Part shown: positions 38,001 through 50,374 of the stretch, in pieces
Layout: each line of letters starts with the position of its first letter
Position numbering within the stretch: position 1 is the stretch's first letter
Assembly: GCA_003116995.1 (NCBI GenBank)
Contig: BDSL01000027.1
Coordinates: 62,001 to 126,000, forward strand
Reading direction: 5' to 3'
DNA: 64,000 nt
Source of the DNA: Yamagishiella unicocca
Taxonomy: Eukaryota > Chlorophyta > Chlorophyceae > Chlamydomonadales > Volvocaceae
Program-made: the position numbers and the translations under genes
The notes under the pieces: generated by a model
Database searches by the model: none
Seen by the model: only the letters and a program-made list of their open reading frames with translations
What the model was told of the DNA's origin: nothing

Positions 38001-41000
38001 CCTGGACCTCTACCTGTGCCCGCGGGTGCGGAGGAAGCGGTGAGCAGGGGTGGAGGCGGGGGAGGGGGTGTGTGTTTTGGGGGGAGGGTGGTAAATGGAA
38101 GACCCGTGTACGAAAGGAAAACCGTTTTTGGGGGGGGGGGAAGTCGCTCTTGGAGGGGTGGGACCAGGGACGAGGCGCGAGTGATCACGACAGCGCGTCC
38201 AGGGCCCGACCTGCTGCTCGACTCGGCTGCCTGGTCGCCTGGCCGCCTGGTCGCCGTCTCTGGACCCCTGCCGGCTCGCCCCTGGCGGCTGCTACTGCCG
38301 CTGCGCCCGCTGCTACTGACGGCTGCTACTGCCCTCGCTGTGCCCGCTGCCACTGCCCCCGCTGCCCCCGCCTCCCCAGCCTGGACATCAAGCCCGAGGC
38401 GCTGGTGCCGCTGCTGCCCAAGCCCCGGGACCTGCAGCCCTTCCCCACCACACTGGCGCTCACCTTCGAGGGGCACGAGGGGCCCGTCACGTCCATAGCG
38501 CCCGACCCGTGGGCCGGCCAGTGGCTGCTCAGCGGCGGCCAGGACGGCACTCTGCGGTTATGGGAGGTGCGGCGCTCAGGCGGGGGGCCGGGGGAGGCGC
38601 CGAGATAAGTGTGTTTTGAGGAGTGGCTGGGCGGTTGGGCGGCTGGGGATTGGGCGGTTGGAGGTCCCAATCGCCACCAGGCTGTAGTGGGGGAGCTGGA
38701 GTTACGCGCTCGCCAGCACCCTCCAGCACGCCACACACACACACGCGCACACGTCCTCTCATCCCCCCGCTTCCCCCCCTCTCTCCCCCGGCTCTCAGGT
38801 CCGCACAGGTCGCTGCTGGCGCAGCTGGCAGCTGGGCGCCCCCGTGAGCTGCGTGGCCTGGTGCCCCCTCCCGGGTCTGCGGCTGGTCAGTGCGGCGGTG
38901 GGCAGCAGCGTGGTGCTGCTGCCCAGCGGCACGGGGCCGGAGGAGGCGGAGGAGGCGGCCAGGGAGGCGCTGCAGGTGGGGGGGGAGGTGCGGAGGGAGG
39001 TGGGACAGCGCAGAGGCGCGTGCTGGTCATATGAGGCGAAGTATCGAACGTACTTTTAGAGTGCGCGTGCCGTAGAACCCGTATACTTGGTCGGAGGACC
39101 GGAGCACAGAGCACAGAGCACGGGGCGGGGCGGATTAGGGGTGGGGGGTGAGGGATGAGAGCCACAACGAGCTGAGTCGATTGGGGTCTCCACCGCCCTC
39201 CACAACGCCCCTGTTGCGCCCTCCCGCCCCCCCTCTACCCCCCCTCCCGCACCTCAACGACCCCAACAGCTGCCCAGCACCAGCGGCAGGGACCAGGAGG
39301 GCAGCGACGCCGGCCCCGAGGCCGGAGAGCTGGCGGTGTGGCGGCCCCGGGGGGGACCGGGGGGAGGGCTGGAGGTGCGGCTGCGCTTCCCGGTGCGCTC
39401 CCTGGCCTGGCACTCCAGGGGGGACTACTTCGCGAGTGTGGCGCCCGCAGGGAACACGCAGGTGGGTGTGTATGTGTGCTTGGGGGGGGGGCGCCCGGGG
39501 CGGGGGCGCGAGAGTGTGTGGCGGCGGGAGCGGCTGGTCGGCTGGGGTCCAGGGAGAGTTGGCAGGCGAGGCGAGGAAGCGGAAGCGGGAGGTTAGCGAT
39601 GACCGTTTTTGGGTGGTGGTCACTTGGTTTCGGTGCAGGTGGTTTCGGTGCGCATCAGGGTGTACGTGGCGCCTGTAGGACCCCTCGCTCCCCTCGCCCT
39701 CGCCCCCCTCGCCCCCCTCGCCCCCCTCGCCCTCCTCGCCCTCCTCGCCCTCCACCTCTCCGTGCAGGGTTCTCACCCCAGTTGCTCTCTCCTCCTGCAC
39801 CTGCACCCCCCCCCTGGTTGCCTCCAGGCGGTGGTGGTGCACCAGCTCAGCCGCCGCTCCTCGCAAAACCCCTTCCGCAAGAACCGCGGGCGGGTGGTGC
39901 GAGTGGCCTTCCACCCCACCAAGCCCTTCTTCTACGTCGCCACGCAAAACCACGTGAGCCAGAGCCGGCAGCGCAGACCGGGGGAAGAGGGAGGGGCGAG
40001 GGAGAAGGGAGGGAGGGGCGAGGGAGGGGCGAGGGAGGGGCGAGGGAGGGGCGGGCGGGATCAGCGGCCGGCGGGTGGGCCATGCAACCCCGGCTTTGCT
40101 CTTCAGTGCCGACCCACGGGTCTCATCCCGCAAAGGGCGCGCCTCACTGATCGGCCATAAGGGAGACACCAGCGCCGTGTCACAGCCGCTCCGGGATGTG
40201 GCGCTCATCATCATTGCACCCTGATAGTCTCCTCGCAACGCACATGCACACACATACACACAAAAACACACAAGGGCACACCCTCCCCCGGCGGCCTCCC
40301 CCTCTCCCCCCAGGTGCGCGTGTACAACCTAGCCAAGCAGGCGCTAGCCAAGAAGCTGCTGGGTGGCGGCGGGGCCATCAGCTGTCTTGCCGTACACCCC
40401 GGGGGGGACCACGTGCTGGTGGGCAGCGACGACAAGCGCGTGGCGTGGTACGACATGGACCTGTCCAACAAGCCGTACAAGGCGCTGCGGTGCGTGTTGG
40501 TACTGTGCGCCAGCGGGGAGGGGTACAGCGGGGTTTCATGGCGGGCTCTGCGGGAGCTGGCAGAGAGACGAGCAGGGGGGCTGCGGCGATTTGCGTGTCA
40601 CCCTGGTTTCGGGGCGCTAGTGGACCCTGCAGCTCAGCTGGACTCTCGGAGGAATCAGCTCTGCCCCCGTTTCTGTTCCCGCCTCACCCTTGCCCCGACC
40701 TGGTCTGACCCCCTCTCCGCCTTCCTCTTCCCTCCCTCCCTCGCTCTCTCGCTCCCTCCCTGCAGCTACCACCAGCAGCCCCCCCGCTCCGTGGCCTTCC
40801 ACCGCTCCTACCCGCTCTTCGCCAGCAGCTCCGACGACGGCAGCGTGCAGGTCTTCCACGGCATGGTCTACAGCGACCTGCTCACAAACCCGCTCATCGT
40901 GCCAGTCAAGGTGCTGCGAGGCGGGCACACGGTGGTGGCCAGTGCGGGGGTGCTGGACTGCGCCTTCCACCCCAACCAACCCTGGATCTTCACGGCGGGG

Positions 41001-41033
41001 GCGGACGCGAAGATCCTGCTGTACTGCAACTGA
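35057..41033 (+). CDS. BOP1: BOP1/ERB1 ribosome biogenesis WD40 protein
   Basis: Eleven exons: 35057-35370, 35727-36039, 36712-36935, 37168-37399, 37876-38039, 38380-38566, 38799-38975, 39270-39461, 39828-39953, 40314-40489, 40766-41033; 790 residues in frame. BOP1 (yeast Erb1) with PES1 and WDR12 forms the PeBoW complex, needed in the nucleolus for 27S/32S pre-rRNA processing and 60S assembly. The N terminus is acidic ([13 protein letters not shown]). The BOP1NT domain starts at about residue 169 ([15 protein letters not shown]) with [27 protein letters not shown] and [12 protein letters not shown] seven-bladed WD40 propeller follows from about residue 440 ([10 protein letters not shown]) to the end ([14 protein letters not shown]). 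Length fits the family (about 730-800). Intron 2 carries a 22-bp minisatellite. Identity is secure. Confidence 0.96.
36272..36492. repeat. 22-bp minisatellite in BOP1 intron 2
   Basis: About nine near-perfect copies of GTGTGGTCGGCTGCACGGCC plus CG, followed by short GGTGTGGGC copies. It lies inside the intron 36040-36711. Confidence 0.95.
37674..37740. repeat. Short tandem repeat in BOP1 intron 4
   Basis: Three imperfect copies of a unit with GCGGGCTGCCGCACGAAC, intron 37400-37875. Confidence 0.8.
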
Positions 41034-42714
41034 AAGAACTGACGTTGACGCAACTGACGTTGACCCAACCGCGGGGGACAGGATTGACGGGGGGTGAAGC
41101 CGGGGTGTGGATGTGTGTTTTACTATGGAGGCCGGGACTCCGATTCGTGGAACCGTAACTAGGGTTGTTGTGGCGCTGGGGGCAGTGTGAAGGTGGGGTG
41201 GGGGGAGGTGGGCTTGTCCGAACAAGGAAGCGCGCAGGGAGGCAACCCGCTCTTGACTCATGTGGGCTTGTAGTGGTTATAGGCGGGCAGGGGAGGGGAG
41301 CGAGGCCGCCGGCAGCTTGCCCGTCGTCATGCGGGCGGGGCAGAAAGGCGGGAGTGAAGGGAGATGGAAGGAGGTGGCTAGGAGGGGCTAGGCGGCTGTG
41401 ATCGTGACCGTACTGTACGGACTCGTACATCGAGGTATGTGTGGAGTAGGGAGTGTGGTGTGGCGACGTGCCGCTTGCGTTCTGGACGGCGGCGGTGGGC
41501 GGAGGGGTACGAGAGGTGTGGTCAAGCCGGGCGCCGGGGCCAACCCAACACATGTGGACGCACGAAGGGGCCCGGCCCGTCAGGCAGCACGTTGCCGCCG
41601 CCGCCCTTGGGATGTTGGGAAGGGAGGCGGCTGTGCTTGCACGGAGCCCGCCCAACCCTTCCGGAGGTTGTGGCTGTTGCGCACTTCCACAGCTGTTGGT
41701 GCTACGGCCAAGCTCAAGCCGCGGACCACTAGGTGGCAGGCGGTCGCCTGGTCCCCTGGCTTGGAACCCTAGCCGGGCCCCTGCCATGGACGTCTAGGTA
41801 GCTTGTAGTGGACGTCTAGCCGGGCCCCCTGCCGTGGACGTCTAGGTAGCTTGTAGTGGACGTCTAGCCGGGCCCCCTGCCGTGGACGTCTAGCGCTGCC
41901 TCTCACAGCTACGACGTCGACTGCGGCCGGGGACTACACGCCTAGGCGCACTGCGGTGGCGGCAGCTGGAGACTGCAGAAGGGGCACTTGGAAGGTAGCT
42001 GCAAGCTGCCAACAACACCGCCTGGTCCTCCCTTCTCCACTCGGTGTAACGCCACCGCCCAGGCCATCCCGCTCCGGTTCCTGGAGCCATCATCCGTTCC
42101 GAAACCACCAATATTCGCCCGTACCTACGTTACCTCACCCCTCCTGTCCTTCTCGCCCCAAGCAGCGGACGGCACGTCCTCACCCCCTGAACCAGCGCAC
42201 CGCTAGGGCGGCCTTCAGCACAGCACCGCCGTTGCTCAACAGTCCGTGTGGCCTGTAGCCACCCTAAACCTAAAACCCATAACCCCAAGAGCACCCCAGC
42301 AATCGTCTCCCTCCCTGGAGGGGCCCTGTCTGCGGGCCCTGTCTGCCGCCCCGACGCGTCTGGTCCACCCCCGCATCCCCCAACACGAGGAGGTGTCGAC
42401 CAGAAGCCAAGAACGGATGCAGACACCCCCCGTCAGAACGACCTATCTACTTGCCTAGCTAGTTGTGGGCGGCCGTACCGCCTGCAGTGGCGGCGCCAGG
42501 CCCTCCTCTCTCTCCTCCCCTATTCGGCTTTCTATTCGGCTTCCTGATCCGGCGGGCTTTCCTCACAAATCTCCCCTCCCCTCCCCTCCAGGATTTCCTC
42601 TCTACCGCCCCTCCAGCGAAGGTACCTTCCCCCCGTACGCCGAGCGCAGTCCCCTCCCCAGCCTTCCCCCTTCTCCTCCCCTCTACCACCCCTTTCGAGT
42701 CCGCGCTGTCAAAC
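41034..42714. other. Intergenic between convergent genes, 1.7 kb
   Basis: Covers the 3' ends of BOP1 (+) and the tail-anchored protein gene (-). A 48-bp direct repeat lies at about 41788-41893. No additional coding exon recognised; no TGTAA close to the BOP1 stop. Confidence 0.5.
41788..41893. repeat. 48-bp tandem repeat, about 2.3 copies
   Basis: Unit holds GGACGTCTAGGTAGCTTGTA followed by GTGGACGTCTAGCCGGGCCC. Copies are almost identical, so it is recent. Confidence 0.85.
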
Positions 42715-44013
42715 TCAAAGGTGCCGGATCCGGATCTTCCTCCAGTACACCACTGGCAGCGACAGCCCCAGCAGGCCGCACATGATGAGCTCGAACTTGA
42801 ACAGCGCCATGCGGCCCAGACCCCCGCTGGCCGCCTCCGCCGCCTCCGCCGCCAGCGCCTCCTGGTGCGCCAGCACGGTCTTCTCCGTGCAGCCTCGTAC
42901 CACCCGGATGAGGTCCGGCCAGGGGCCCTCGTCCCGGTCGTCGTCTATGTGCACGTCGGAGGGGTAGGGGTACGTGAGGACCACCTGCGGGGGGACATGG
43001 GGGGGGGGTAGGGGGGGGAAGGGGGAGGGGGAAGGGATCAGGGAGAGGAAGGAAGGAATCTGACCGGCAGCGGGTTGACGGCGTCGTCGGACGGGTGGTG
43101 GCGTGGTGGCCCAGGGTGTGCAGGTGGGCGGGGGGCAGAGGCTCGGAATGGACAACGAGGGAGCAGCCATGGTGCGTGCAGACCGGGGCAGGGGAAACCC
43201 GCGGCACGCCGGCTACCCCGGCACTCCAGCTGTTTCGACCCATAGTTGGCTGGAGTACCGATGCACGAGGGCCCGGGCCCAACTGCTGATGCCTTCGCAC
43301 AGTGCTTGTTCAGGCCACACTCTGACACAACCTGTGGCGAGATGAGCCCCACGCATGGCCCCAGCCATTCCGCTACCGAGGGATGTGGTGGTCCCCTTCT
43401 TGTCCCCGGCCCCCTCCTGCCAGATGCGTAGCCCAACGCTTGCGCCAGCCTTTACCAGCCCCTTCAGCGTGAGCTTGCCTAGCTTTGCTCCCCGTTACAG
43501 CAGCCGCCACTGAGGCTGTCCCCAACGCCGCGACTATGGCCCGTACCACCGTCAGCCGGCTCACCGGGTACTGCGCTTGGAGCTGCTCATCAGTAGTGCA
43601 CCGCAGCAGCTCCTTGAAGCCCGTATCTGCACAATATCGCTCTATCTCCTCGTTCTCCTGGCATTGCGAACAGCCGCCTGCGCGAGACAGCCGCGCGGAT
43701 GTCAACACCAAGGGCGGGGTCCGCCTACCAGCCCGCGCAAAGTGGACAGCCACGACAAGCGACAAGGGCTCCTCCTGCCTGAAAGCTTGCAGTACAAGTG
43801 CTTGGATGATGTTGACCCTTGCCTAGCCTCCCGTGCGCGCCGAACTCCGCGAAGTCGGTGATGTGTGTGCGCATGTGTTCCAGCTTGAGAAAAAGGAAGT
43901 ATTGCAAACGCTAAAATTAAAACGAGTAATCCAATCCTCCTCTGCGACGACCTACTCGTATGAATTGGCACATTATGCCCAGCGTTAGCAGCTACAGTGG
44001 GCGTTGAAGCCAT
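42715..44013 (-). CDS. Small Cys-rich, C-terminally anchored membrane protein of unknown function
   Basis: Three exons (high-low): 44013-43956, 43677-43565, 42984-42715; 146 residues in frame. I do not recognise the family. The N-terminal half is hydrophilic with GCSQCQENEEIERYC then ELLRC, that is, a CxxC pair and two more Cys, which could bind metal or form disulfides. An acidic stretch HIDDDRDEGPWPD follows, then a helical Ala/Glu segment. One membrane helix (FELIMCGLLGLSLPVVYW) lies near the end, with a basic tail RKIRIRHL, as in tail-anchored or single-pass proteins. Exons 2 and 3 have standard splice sites. Exon 1 uses donor GTAGGT, which gives the only phase match found; a longer first exon with a hydrophobic stretch (LLVLILAFAILPF) is the alternative. 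Confidence 0.6.
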
Positions 44014-44770
44014 ATTGTGTGCGTATATGTGTTCGCCAACATCTGCTGGAAATTGTTTATATTGCTTCCTGCAACGGACATTCGCGAGCAAGGTAGTTGC
44101 TGTACTTTTCTTCCTTCGTCACCTTCGCCATCCAGACCGTACCAAGACCGCAGCAACTCTTCGTCTCGTAGGGATCGCATGTAGCCATTTGAGTGTTGCT
44201 TCAGACCGCAAACCCAGGCGTGCCCGTGGGTCAGTTGGTCAGCATGTCGGACCGTGGTGCCAACAGCTCTGGCCGCAGAACACAAGGCATCCACCGCGCA
44301 CTTCCAGTGCATTTACCAGGATCGCGCTGGGTTTGGACCTTCTTGGCCAACCTACATCTCGCCACCCAATCGACTGCTCCGCAGCAGCGCAAAACAGCCT
44401 CAGCGCATGACGAAGCTCTACTTCCAGCCACCCATCTACTGTGCTAGCAGCCCACTCCACCTTCAGTTCGTCGCATTAGGTAATCAGCGGCTGACGACGC
44501 AACAGTGTGCTGTTGTGCCGTCAGCCCACTCCTGCATGGCCGCGTCCGCCCGACATACATCGCTATGTACCACCGGTATCAATAAAGCACCCGTGCAAAC
44601 TTCCGCACGCCTCGCCTAATATCCTCATCTCTGCTCCTCCCTCTGCTACCCACATCACCACGACTTAAATGCAATCCCAGGCATATCTACCCGGCATGCC
44701 ACCAGCTCCCAACTCTCCCTCCCCCTCCTACACACATACACACACCAACACCGCCCCTCTGCGCCTCTCC
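44014..44770. other. Intergenic, 0.76 kb
   Basis: Between two minus-strand genes: upstream region of the tail-anchored protein gene and 3' region of the SPATA4-like gene. No gene or repeat of note. Confidence 0.5.
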
Positions 44771-46262
44771 TCACGACGCCGAGCTGCCCGCCAGCCTCCT
44801 CCGCAGCGCCATTGCGTCCACCGTCAGAGACTGCGTCGTGACCTGCCCGAACTCCAGGTTCTGACTGGCCTTGACCTGAGAAGAGATCAGCCGAGCGCCG
44901 TCCTGCACGCCCGACCCGCCCGCAGCACCACGAGCCGCTGCTGCCGCCGCCGCGGCCGCCGCGTCCGGCACTTTGAGCCGCGGGACCCTGGGTGCCAGGG
45001 TGGAATTGGGTGGGTTGAAGGGGTTGGTCGCGGTGCGGTGCGGGGCGGAGGAGGGTGGGTTGCACGCATGGTGTGTGTCACGGGACGAGCGGATGAGGTG
45101 GCGAGGTGGCGGAGGAGGGTGTGCACGCCGTCGGTCAATACAACCACGGTCGTCAGTGCCACCAGGGTACTCGTCATGGAAGAGCTGAGGAGAGGAGATG
45201 TGGGGCACCGATGTGGTGGTCATTGCCGCCATAGGTAACCCCGTGCTTCCCCGCAGAGCTCACACGGCTCCTCAACATTCCCCGCCAGGCCTCCAACCCC
45301 TTTGCAAGCCACTCACTTCTTGCCAGTGAATGACTCGTACAGGTGCTCCAGCAGCGCGATCGCAGCGCCGTGCACCCCCTGCACCGCGCCCTCCACCAGG
45401 TCCGCTGGCAGGTTGATGCCCTGCTTGGTGCAGAACGTCCGGAGCTGGCTCCAGTTGTCGCGCTTGTAGTGGGAGGAGGTGGCGTTTGCGAAACTGTGCA
45501 TTTGGATGTCCGCCTGGGGAGGGGGAGAGGAGGAAGGGGGGTTGACAGATGGTCGCCGCAACTGGTGCCTGCGCTCCAGGGGGGTTTGAGAAGAGAATCC
45601 AGGGGGGTGCTCGCGACGTGGCGAGGCGCACACGGTGAACGATTGCGACCACCAGCACGATGCTGCACAGGCTGTGAGATAGGCCAATGGATACTGCACG
45701 TGGCGGGTCGGGGCGGGGGGGCCTGACAGGTGGATACACATAGTGCGGCGAGGCAGATTTGGCCCGTCGAGCAGCGCGTAGCTGTGAACGTGGCATATCC
45801 AAAAAGGATTTCGTTCGGGCGCAGGATCCCGGGCACTGGCAGTCGCACAGAGTAGTGCACCTCCCCGCACGGGCACCCTGGGCACCTTACACCATGCTGC
45901 TTACCGGGAAGTACCGCGAGAAGATTTCAGCGACGATGAAACCGTTTGCTACGTCTCTGCGCAGAACAAAGGGCAGCAGGCCAGCCGAGCCTGGTCAGTG
46001 CTGACCTCTATGCCAAAGAATTCGCCTTCAGGTAAGAACCAAAGCCAACTAAGTTCAGATCGTAGCCTCCTCACCTTCGGCAGTTCTTTAGCGATTGCGA
46101 GAGGTCCAGGCCCTGCACCCATTTCAAGACATCGCGGTGCAAGGCTGGTGTATCTGGCGGGGATTCATATCCAAACACTGTCGTGTCTTCAATACGTTGC
46201 TTTCGCCCTGTTGTGCTCGCGAGGCTGGTGCCTGTTTGGTTTGCCAGTGTCCGGTTCGTCAT
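44771..46262 (-). CDS. SPATA4-like calponin-homology (SPEF1-type CH) ciliary protein
   Basis: Four exons (high-low): 46262-46075, 45956-45905, 45513-45317, 44987-44771; 217 residues in frame. The CH domain spans about residues 48-145: LHRDVLKWVQGLDLSQSLKN, then DVANGFIVAEIFSRYFP, then MHSFANATS, DNWSQLRTFCTKQGI and HGAAIALLEHLYESF. This order is that of SPATA4 and its SPEF1/CLAMP relatives, which bind axonemal microtubules; SPATA4 genes track with organisms that have cilia. The C terminus is an Ala-rich linker, then EFGQVTTQSLTVDAMALRRR. The ATG at 46262 is the first in frame after an upstream stop-free stretch. It is divergent from the proteasome gene. Family is clear; SPATA4 rather than another member is likely. 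Confidence 0.85.
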
Positions 46263-47864
46263 TCTCGCTGCCAAGCTCAAATATATTCAGGTGTATTTGA
46301 TCGAGTGTATGATATTAGCAAGTAAGCAAGTAGCAAGGAAGAGTTTAATGGACACGTTGTACAACCTTCTACAAGCCTTTGCGTCCAGTATGTCGTGCAT
46401 GCTGGGCCCTCGTGGGTCTGTACACCTGGGTTATTTGCGCACAATAAGTTGTTAATAAATACGCTTCTTAATAGGTTTACTTCGCCGCGCATAACGGCGT
46501 CTGTTAGAGACTCAGGAGTCAACTTACACGTCGCGCGCCCCCAAGCATGCCCTTGTTTCAGTAGGTTAATTACTGCCAAAAAGTGCTGAATTTATATAAC
46601 TTCACAAGCGGGAAACGGCCTGCACGCTTCCGGCGACAGTTTGAACACGAGGAGGCGTGCTCTAATTTTCGACCCCAGGGTCTGCCAGGCAGCCTTGTTA
46701 GCCCCCTTCCCCCAAACCAGGACCCCGAAATACCTACACAAGATTAAAAGCAATGACATGCTTGCCTCTCAGAGCCTCAAGTTGCCACCTGAGGCTGTCC
46801 GTGGTTGTCGGACAGCGAAACTCCGATCCACTGCGATACCCAGGGCCGCATAGCGCGAAAAATAGTAGGATGTGGTGAAAAGTTAAGCCAGCAGGACTCG
46901 GCATGACGTAGGCGCAAGGCCATCCGGACGTCAGGCGCTGGGTTTGCACGAGAATGCAAGAGCCTCTGCAGGCCCCTCCAGCGGAACTTCCGGCCCTATG
47001 CGGTGTCATGCGAGCAATATGGTCACCGTCACCATTGTTTCGCGAGCTACCATTATGGCATGAAGGCCCCGTGCGCAATAGCTACATTCGCGGGTGTTAA
47101 CGCATAGCAGTCTTGGTGAGGGTGTACCTGGCAACCTGGGTATACACATACAGGCAATTTAGAGCCGCTCGTCCAGTCCTGCGCAGTGAGTTTATGCTTT
47201 GATGGTGCCGATCAAAGTCGTACTCAGGTTCAAATGCAGGGAAATACCATTATGGCCACCAACAAAGGCTAGGTGAAGTCACGCGCACGCGGCAGCACGC
47301 TCCGGCTACCCTTGTTCCCAAACTTTCCCCAACAGGGCCATATGGGTCGGCATCCCCAAGTATAGCAGGCATCACACAATGCCTCAGTTCCATCCATGGT
47401 TTTTGCCTTCGTATGATGCAAAATAGGGCGGTGGGCCTGGGAGGGACGGGGTGAAGGCGGGTGGGGCTGGAGGGAGTGAAGGAGGGAGACGGAGGGAGTT
47501 GGTGAGGGTGAGGTAAGTTGAGACCGAAGAAAACATTCGCGAGATAAAGTTATTCGGGGTAGTTTGTTAAGGAGCTGCAATCAAGACTTATTGCAGCTGT
47601 CGATAGACGTTAATACGGTCATGCGAGCCGCGCTCCGGGACCTCCTCTCGTCATACCCACCGCGTACACACGAGTGGGCGATGCCCTCCGACCTGATTAC
47701 ACATTCACAAGGCATAAACTAACAAAAGGTACACGCTTGGTGCTACATATCGCTTAGCCTTGAGAGTTCCGCCAAGATCTGCACTTATTTCTGTGAAGGT
47801 GATTTTTTGCAGCGTGCCCTAAGCTCGAAACAAGTATCGAAACGCTTAGTCCACTGCAGCGAAA
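46263..47864. other. Divergent intergenic region, 1.6 kb
   Basis: Must hold the promoters of the SPATA4-like gene (-) and the proteasome alpha-4 gene (+). It is AT-richer than the genes. No coding exon, clear TATA box or repeat was identified. Confidence 0.5.
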
Positions 47865-50374
47865 ATGGCGCGGCGCTATGACTCGCGTACAACCATTTTT
47901 AGCCCTGAGGGGCGCCTCTACCAAGTGGAGTACGCCATGGAGGCAATTTCAAACGCTGGTGCCTCCATTGGCTTGCTTGCTAAGGATGGCGTTGTATTGA
48001 TCGCGGAGAAGAAGATCACGTCCAAGGTAAAGAGCGCGCGATCGTGTTCATTTTCTATCAACTACGTTCTGCCCGAAACCCTGCGAGTTTCGGCACCCTA
48101 TGCAGCTTCTAGACACTCATGCTGTGGGCGTCCGCCGAGAGAAGATGTACCGGATAGACAACCACATAGCATGCTCTGTGGCAGGCATCACAGGTACAGT
48201 TCGTGAGGGACATCGCGACTTCGACTAGACTGCTTTATTTCCCTAAGTGAAACCTAAGCTATCGTTTCCCCTTCCAGCCGATGCCAATATCCTGGTGAAC
48301 ATCTGCCGCACGGCTGCCCAGCGGTACCTGTTTGCGTACCAGGAGCCGATGCCGGTTGAGCAGCTTGTGCGCTACGTGTGTGATACCAAGCAGGTAAGCG
48401 TTGGGGGGAGCGCGAGGGTCGGGTGGGGAGGGGCCAGCGGCATCGGCGGGGTCTGACTTCCAATGAACACGGTTAAGGCTGCCAATAACGTTGGTATTAT
48501 GTTGGGCTGATACCTGGCCCCCCGGAAAGGCACAGCTCCGCCCATCACCACACACGGCATTCCGCGCATCCTACCTCTGACCAGGACAGTCCGGCCCTCG
48601 CTCCTGCTGTTGTGAAGTAGTCCACATGGCGGGTGGCCACGAGTCCGCACCGGGGTAATGGCGTCCGCAAGTGCGGCTCGTCCATGTCGGGGGGAGGCCC
48701 TCAGCTGAAGACAGCGGTCCGGGTCGGCCCCTTCTTGCCGCCGGGTCGGCCCTGCAGACATTGTCCTACGCACCCCCCGCTCCTAGTCTTCTCACCTTGC
48801 TGCCACCCCCTCCACCCCCTCCTCCCCTCTCGCACCGCTCAGGGCTACACCCAGTTCGGAGGGCAGCGGCCGTTCGGAGTGTCCATCCTGTACGCCGGCT
48901 GGTGGGTGCTGCTCCAGGGGTGGTGGCAAAAAGACCCGGTGCTCCAGGGGGGTCCCTGTGCGTGTAAGGACGTGGCGGGGTGCAGGTGGCAGCAGCAACA
49001 GGTCCGGATCTGGATCCAGGGAGGCGGTTTGTCATGTGGGTCAGGATTGGTGTGCGGCACGGTTGACAGCATCGGGGCGAGCGGTGGCTAACTGTCAGGG
49101 GGAAGAGAGGGGCAGGTGCACAGTGTCACGGAGCTGTTGGAAGGTCGGCCAGGGGGTTGGGTCAGCGGCAGTGATGGCAGCAGGGGGGGTCAGCGGCAGT
49201 GATGGCAGCAGGGGGGGTCAGCGGCAGTGATGGCAGCAGGGGGGGTCAGCGGCAGTGATGGCAGCAGGGGGGGGGTCAGCGGCAGTGATGGCAGCAGGGG
49301 GGGTCAGCGGCAGTGATGGCAGCAGGGGGGGGTCAGCGGCAGTGATGGCAGCAGGGGGGGTCAGCGGCAGTGATGGCAGCAGGGGGGGGGGTCAGCGGCA
49401 GTGATGGCAGCAGGGGGGGGGTCAGCGGCAGTGATGGCAGCAGGGGGGGGGGTCAGCGGTGGTCTATGGGCTGACGGGTGGTGTGTTGGGCGCGAGGTGG
49501 CATCACCTGTAACCACCTGTAACCGCTTTGGCGGTTGGAACGGTCGCGATGCCTCCCACTTCACACCCCTACTCCCGCCCCCCTCTCCTTCAGGGACGAG
49601 CACTACGGCTTCCAGCTGTACCAGTCCGACCCCTCGGGCAACTACGGCGGCTGGAAGGCGGTGGCCATCGGTGCCGGGCACCAGGCCGCCAACAACCTGC
49701 TCAAGAGCGACTTCAAGGTGCGGCGGCAGCAGCAGGGGGGAGGGCAGCAGCAGGGGGGAGGGCAGCAGCAGGGGGGAGGGCAGCAGCAGGGGCGAGGGCA
49801 GCAGCAGGGGGTAGGCAAGAAGACCCGGTTACACGGCAAAGGAGGCGGCAGGAGGGGCACTGGTGTGGGCAGGGGGCAGGTGGTTTCGGTGCAGACCCCT
49901 AAACCCCTACCCCCGCCCCCAGGAGGAGCTCCCCCTGGCTGAGGCCATCCCCTTCATCATCAAGGTGCTGGCCAAGTCCATGGACACCTCTCTGGCCCCC
50001 GACAAGGTGGAGCTGGCCACTGTCACACGGGACGAGGCCAGCGGAAAGGTGGGAAGCGGGGGGGCGTGGTGGCGGCAGGGGGTGGGGGGCGACAGGTTGG
50101 GTTGAGGCAGGGGGTGGCTGCAGCGGCCAGCGTAGGGGGCTGCATGTGGGCGGGAAAAGGAGGAGGGGGAGGCGAGGAGAGCCGCCTGGGACCGCACCAC
50201 CACACTCGCTGCATGGTATGGTCCCCCGACCTTCCCTCTCCTCGTGGACCCGCCCTCCCCCAAACATCGTCACCGCCCCTTCCCCAGGTGGTGTACAAGA
50301 TCTACGAGGCGGCGGAGCTGCAGCCGCTTCTGGACGCCGCCAATGCGGAGAAGGAGGCAGCGTCGCAGAGCTAG
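47865..50374 (+). CDS. PSMA4: 20S proteasome subunit alpha type-4
   Basis: Seven exons: 47865-48026, 48106-48193, 48278-48393, 48843-48901, 49594-49717, 49923-50048, 50288-50374; 253 residues in frame, as expected for the family (about 250). It is a non-catalytic subunit of the outer alpha ring (yeast Pre9, plant PAC1), which gates entry to the proteolytic chamber. The alpha signature [20 protein letters not shown] starts at residue 4. Further markers are [38 protein letters not shown] and [11 protein letters not shown]. The C terminus is acidic/Ala-rich ([11 protein letters not shown]). Intron 4 (48902-49593) is inflated by a G-rich minisatellite and intron 5 by an 18-bp array. Identity is secure. 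Confidence 0.97.
49170..49462. repeat. 28-bp G-run minisatellite in proteasome alpha-4 intron 4
   Basis: About ten copies of GTCAGCGGCAGTGATGGCAG plus CAG and a run of 6-9 G. The copies differ mainly in G-run length. Confidence 0.95.
49733..49812. repeat. 18-bp array in proteasome alpha-4 intron 5
   Basis: Four to five copies of GGGGGAGGGCAGCAGCAG immediately after the exon 5 donor at 49718. Confidence 0.9.

Noticed and set aside
48902..49081. Read-through frame after proteasome alpha-4 exon 4
   Set aside because: The family sequence [16 protein letters not shown] is only restored by splicing 48901 to 49594.
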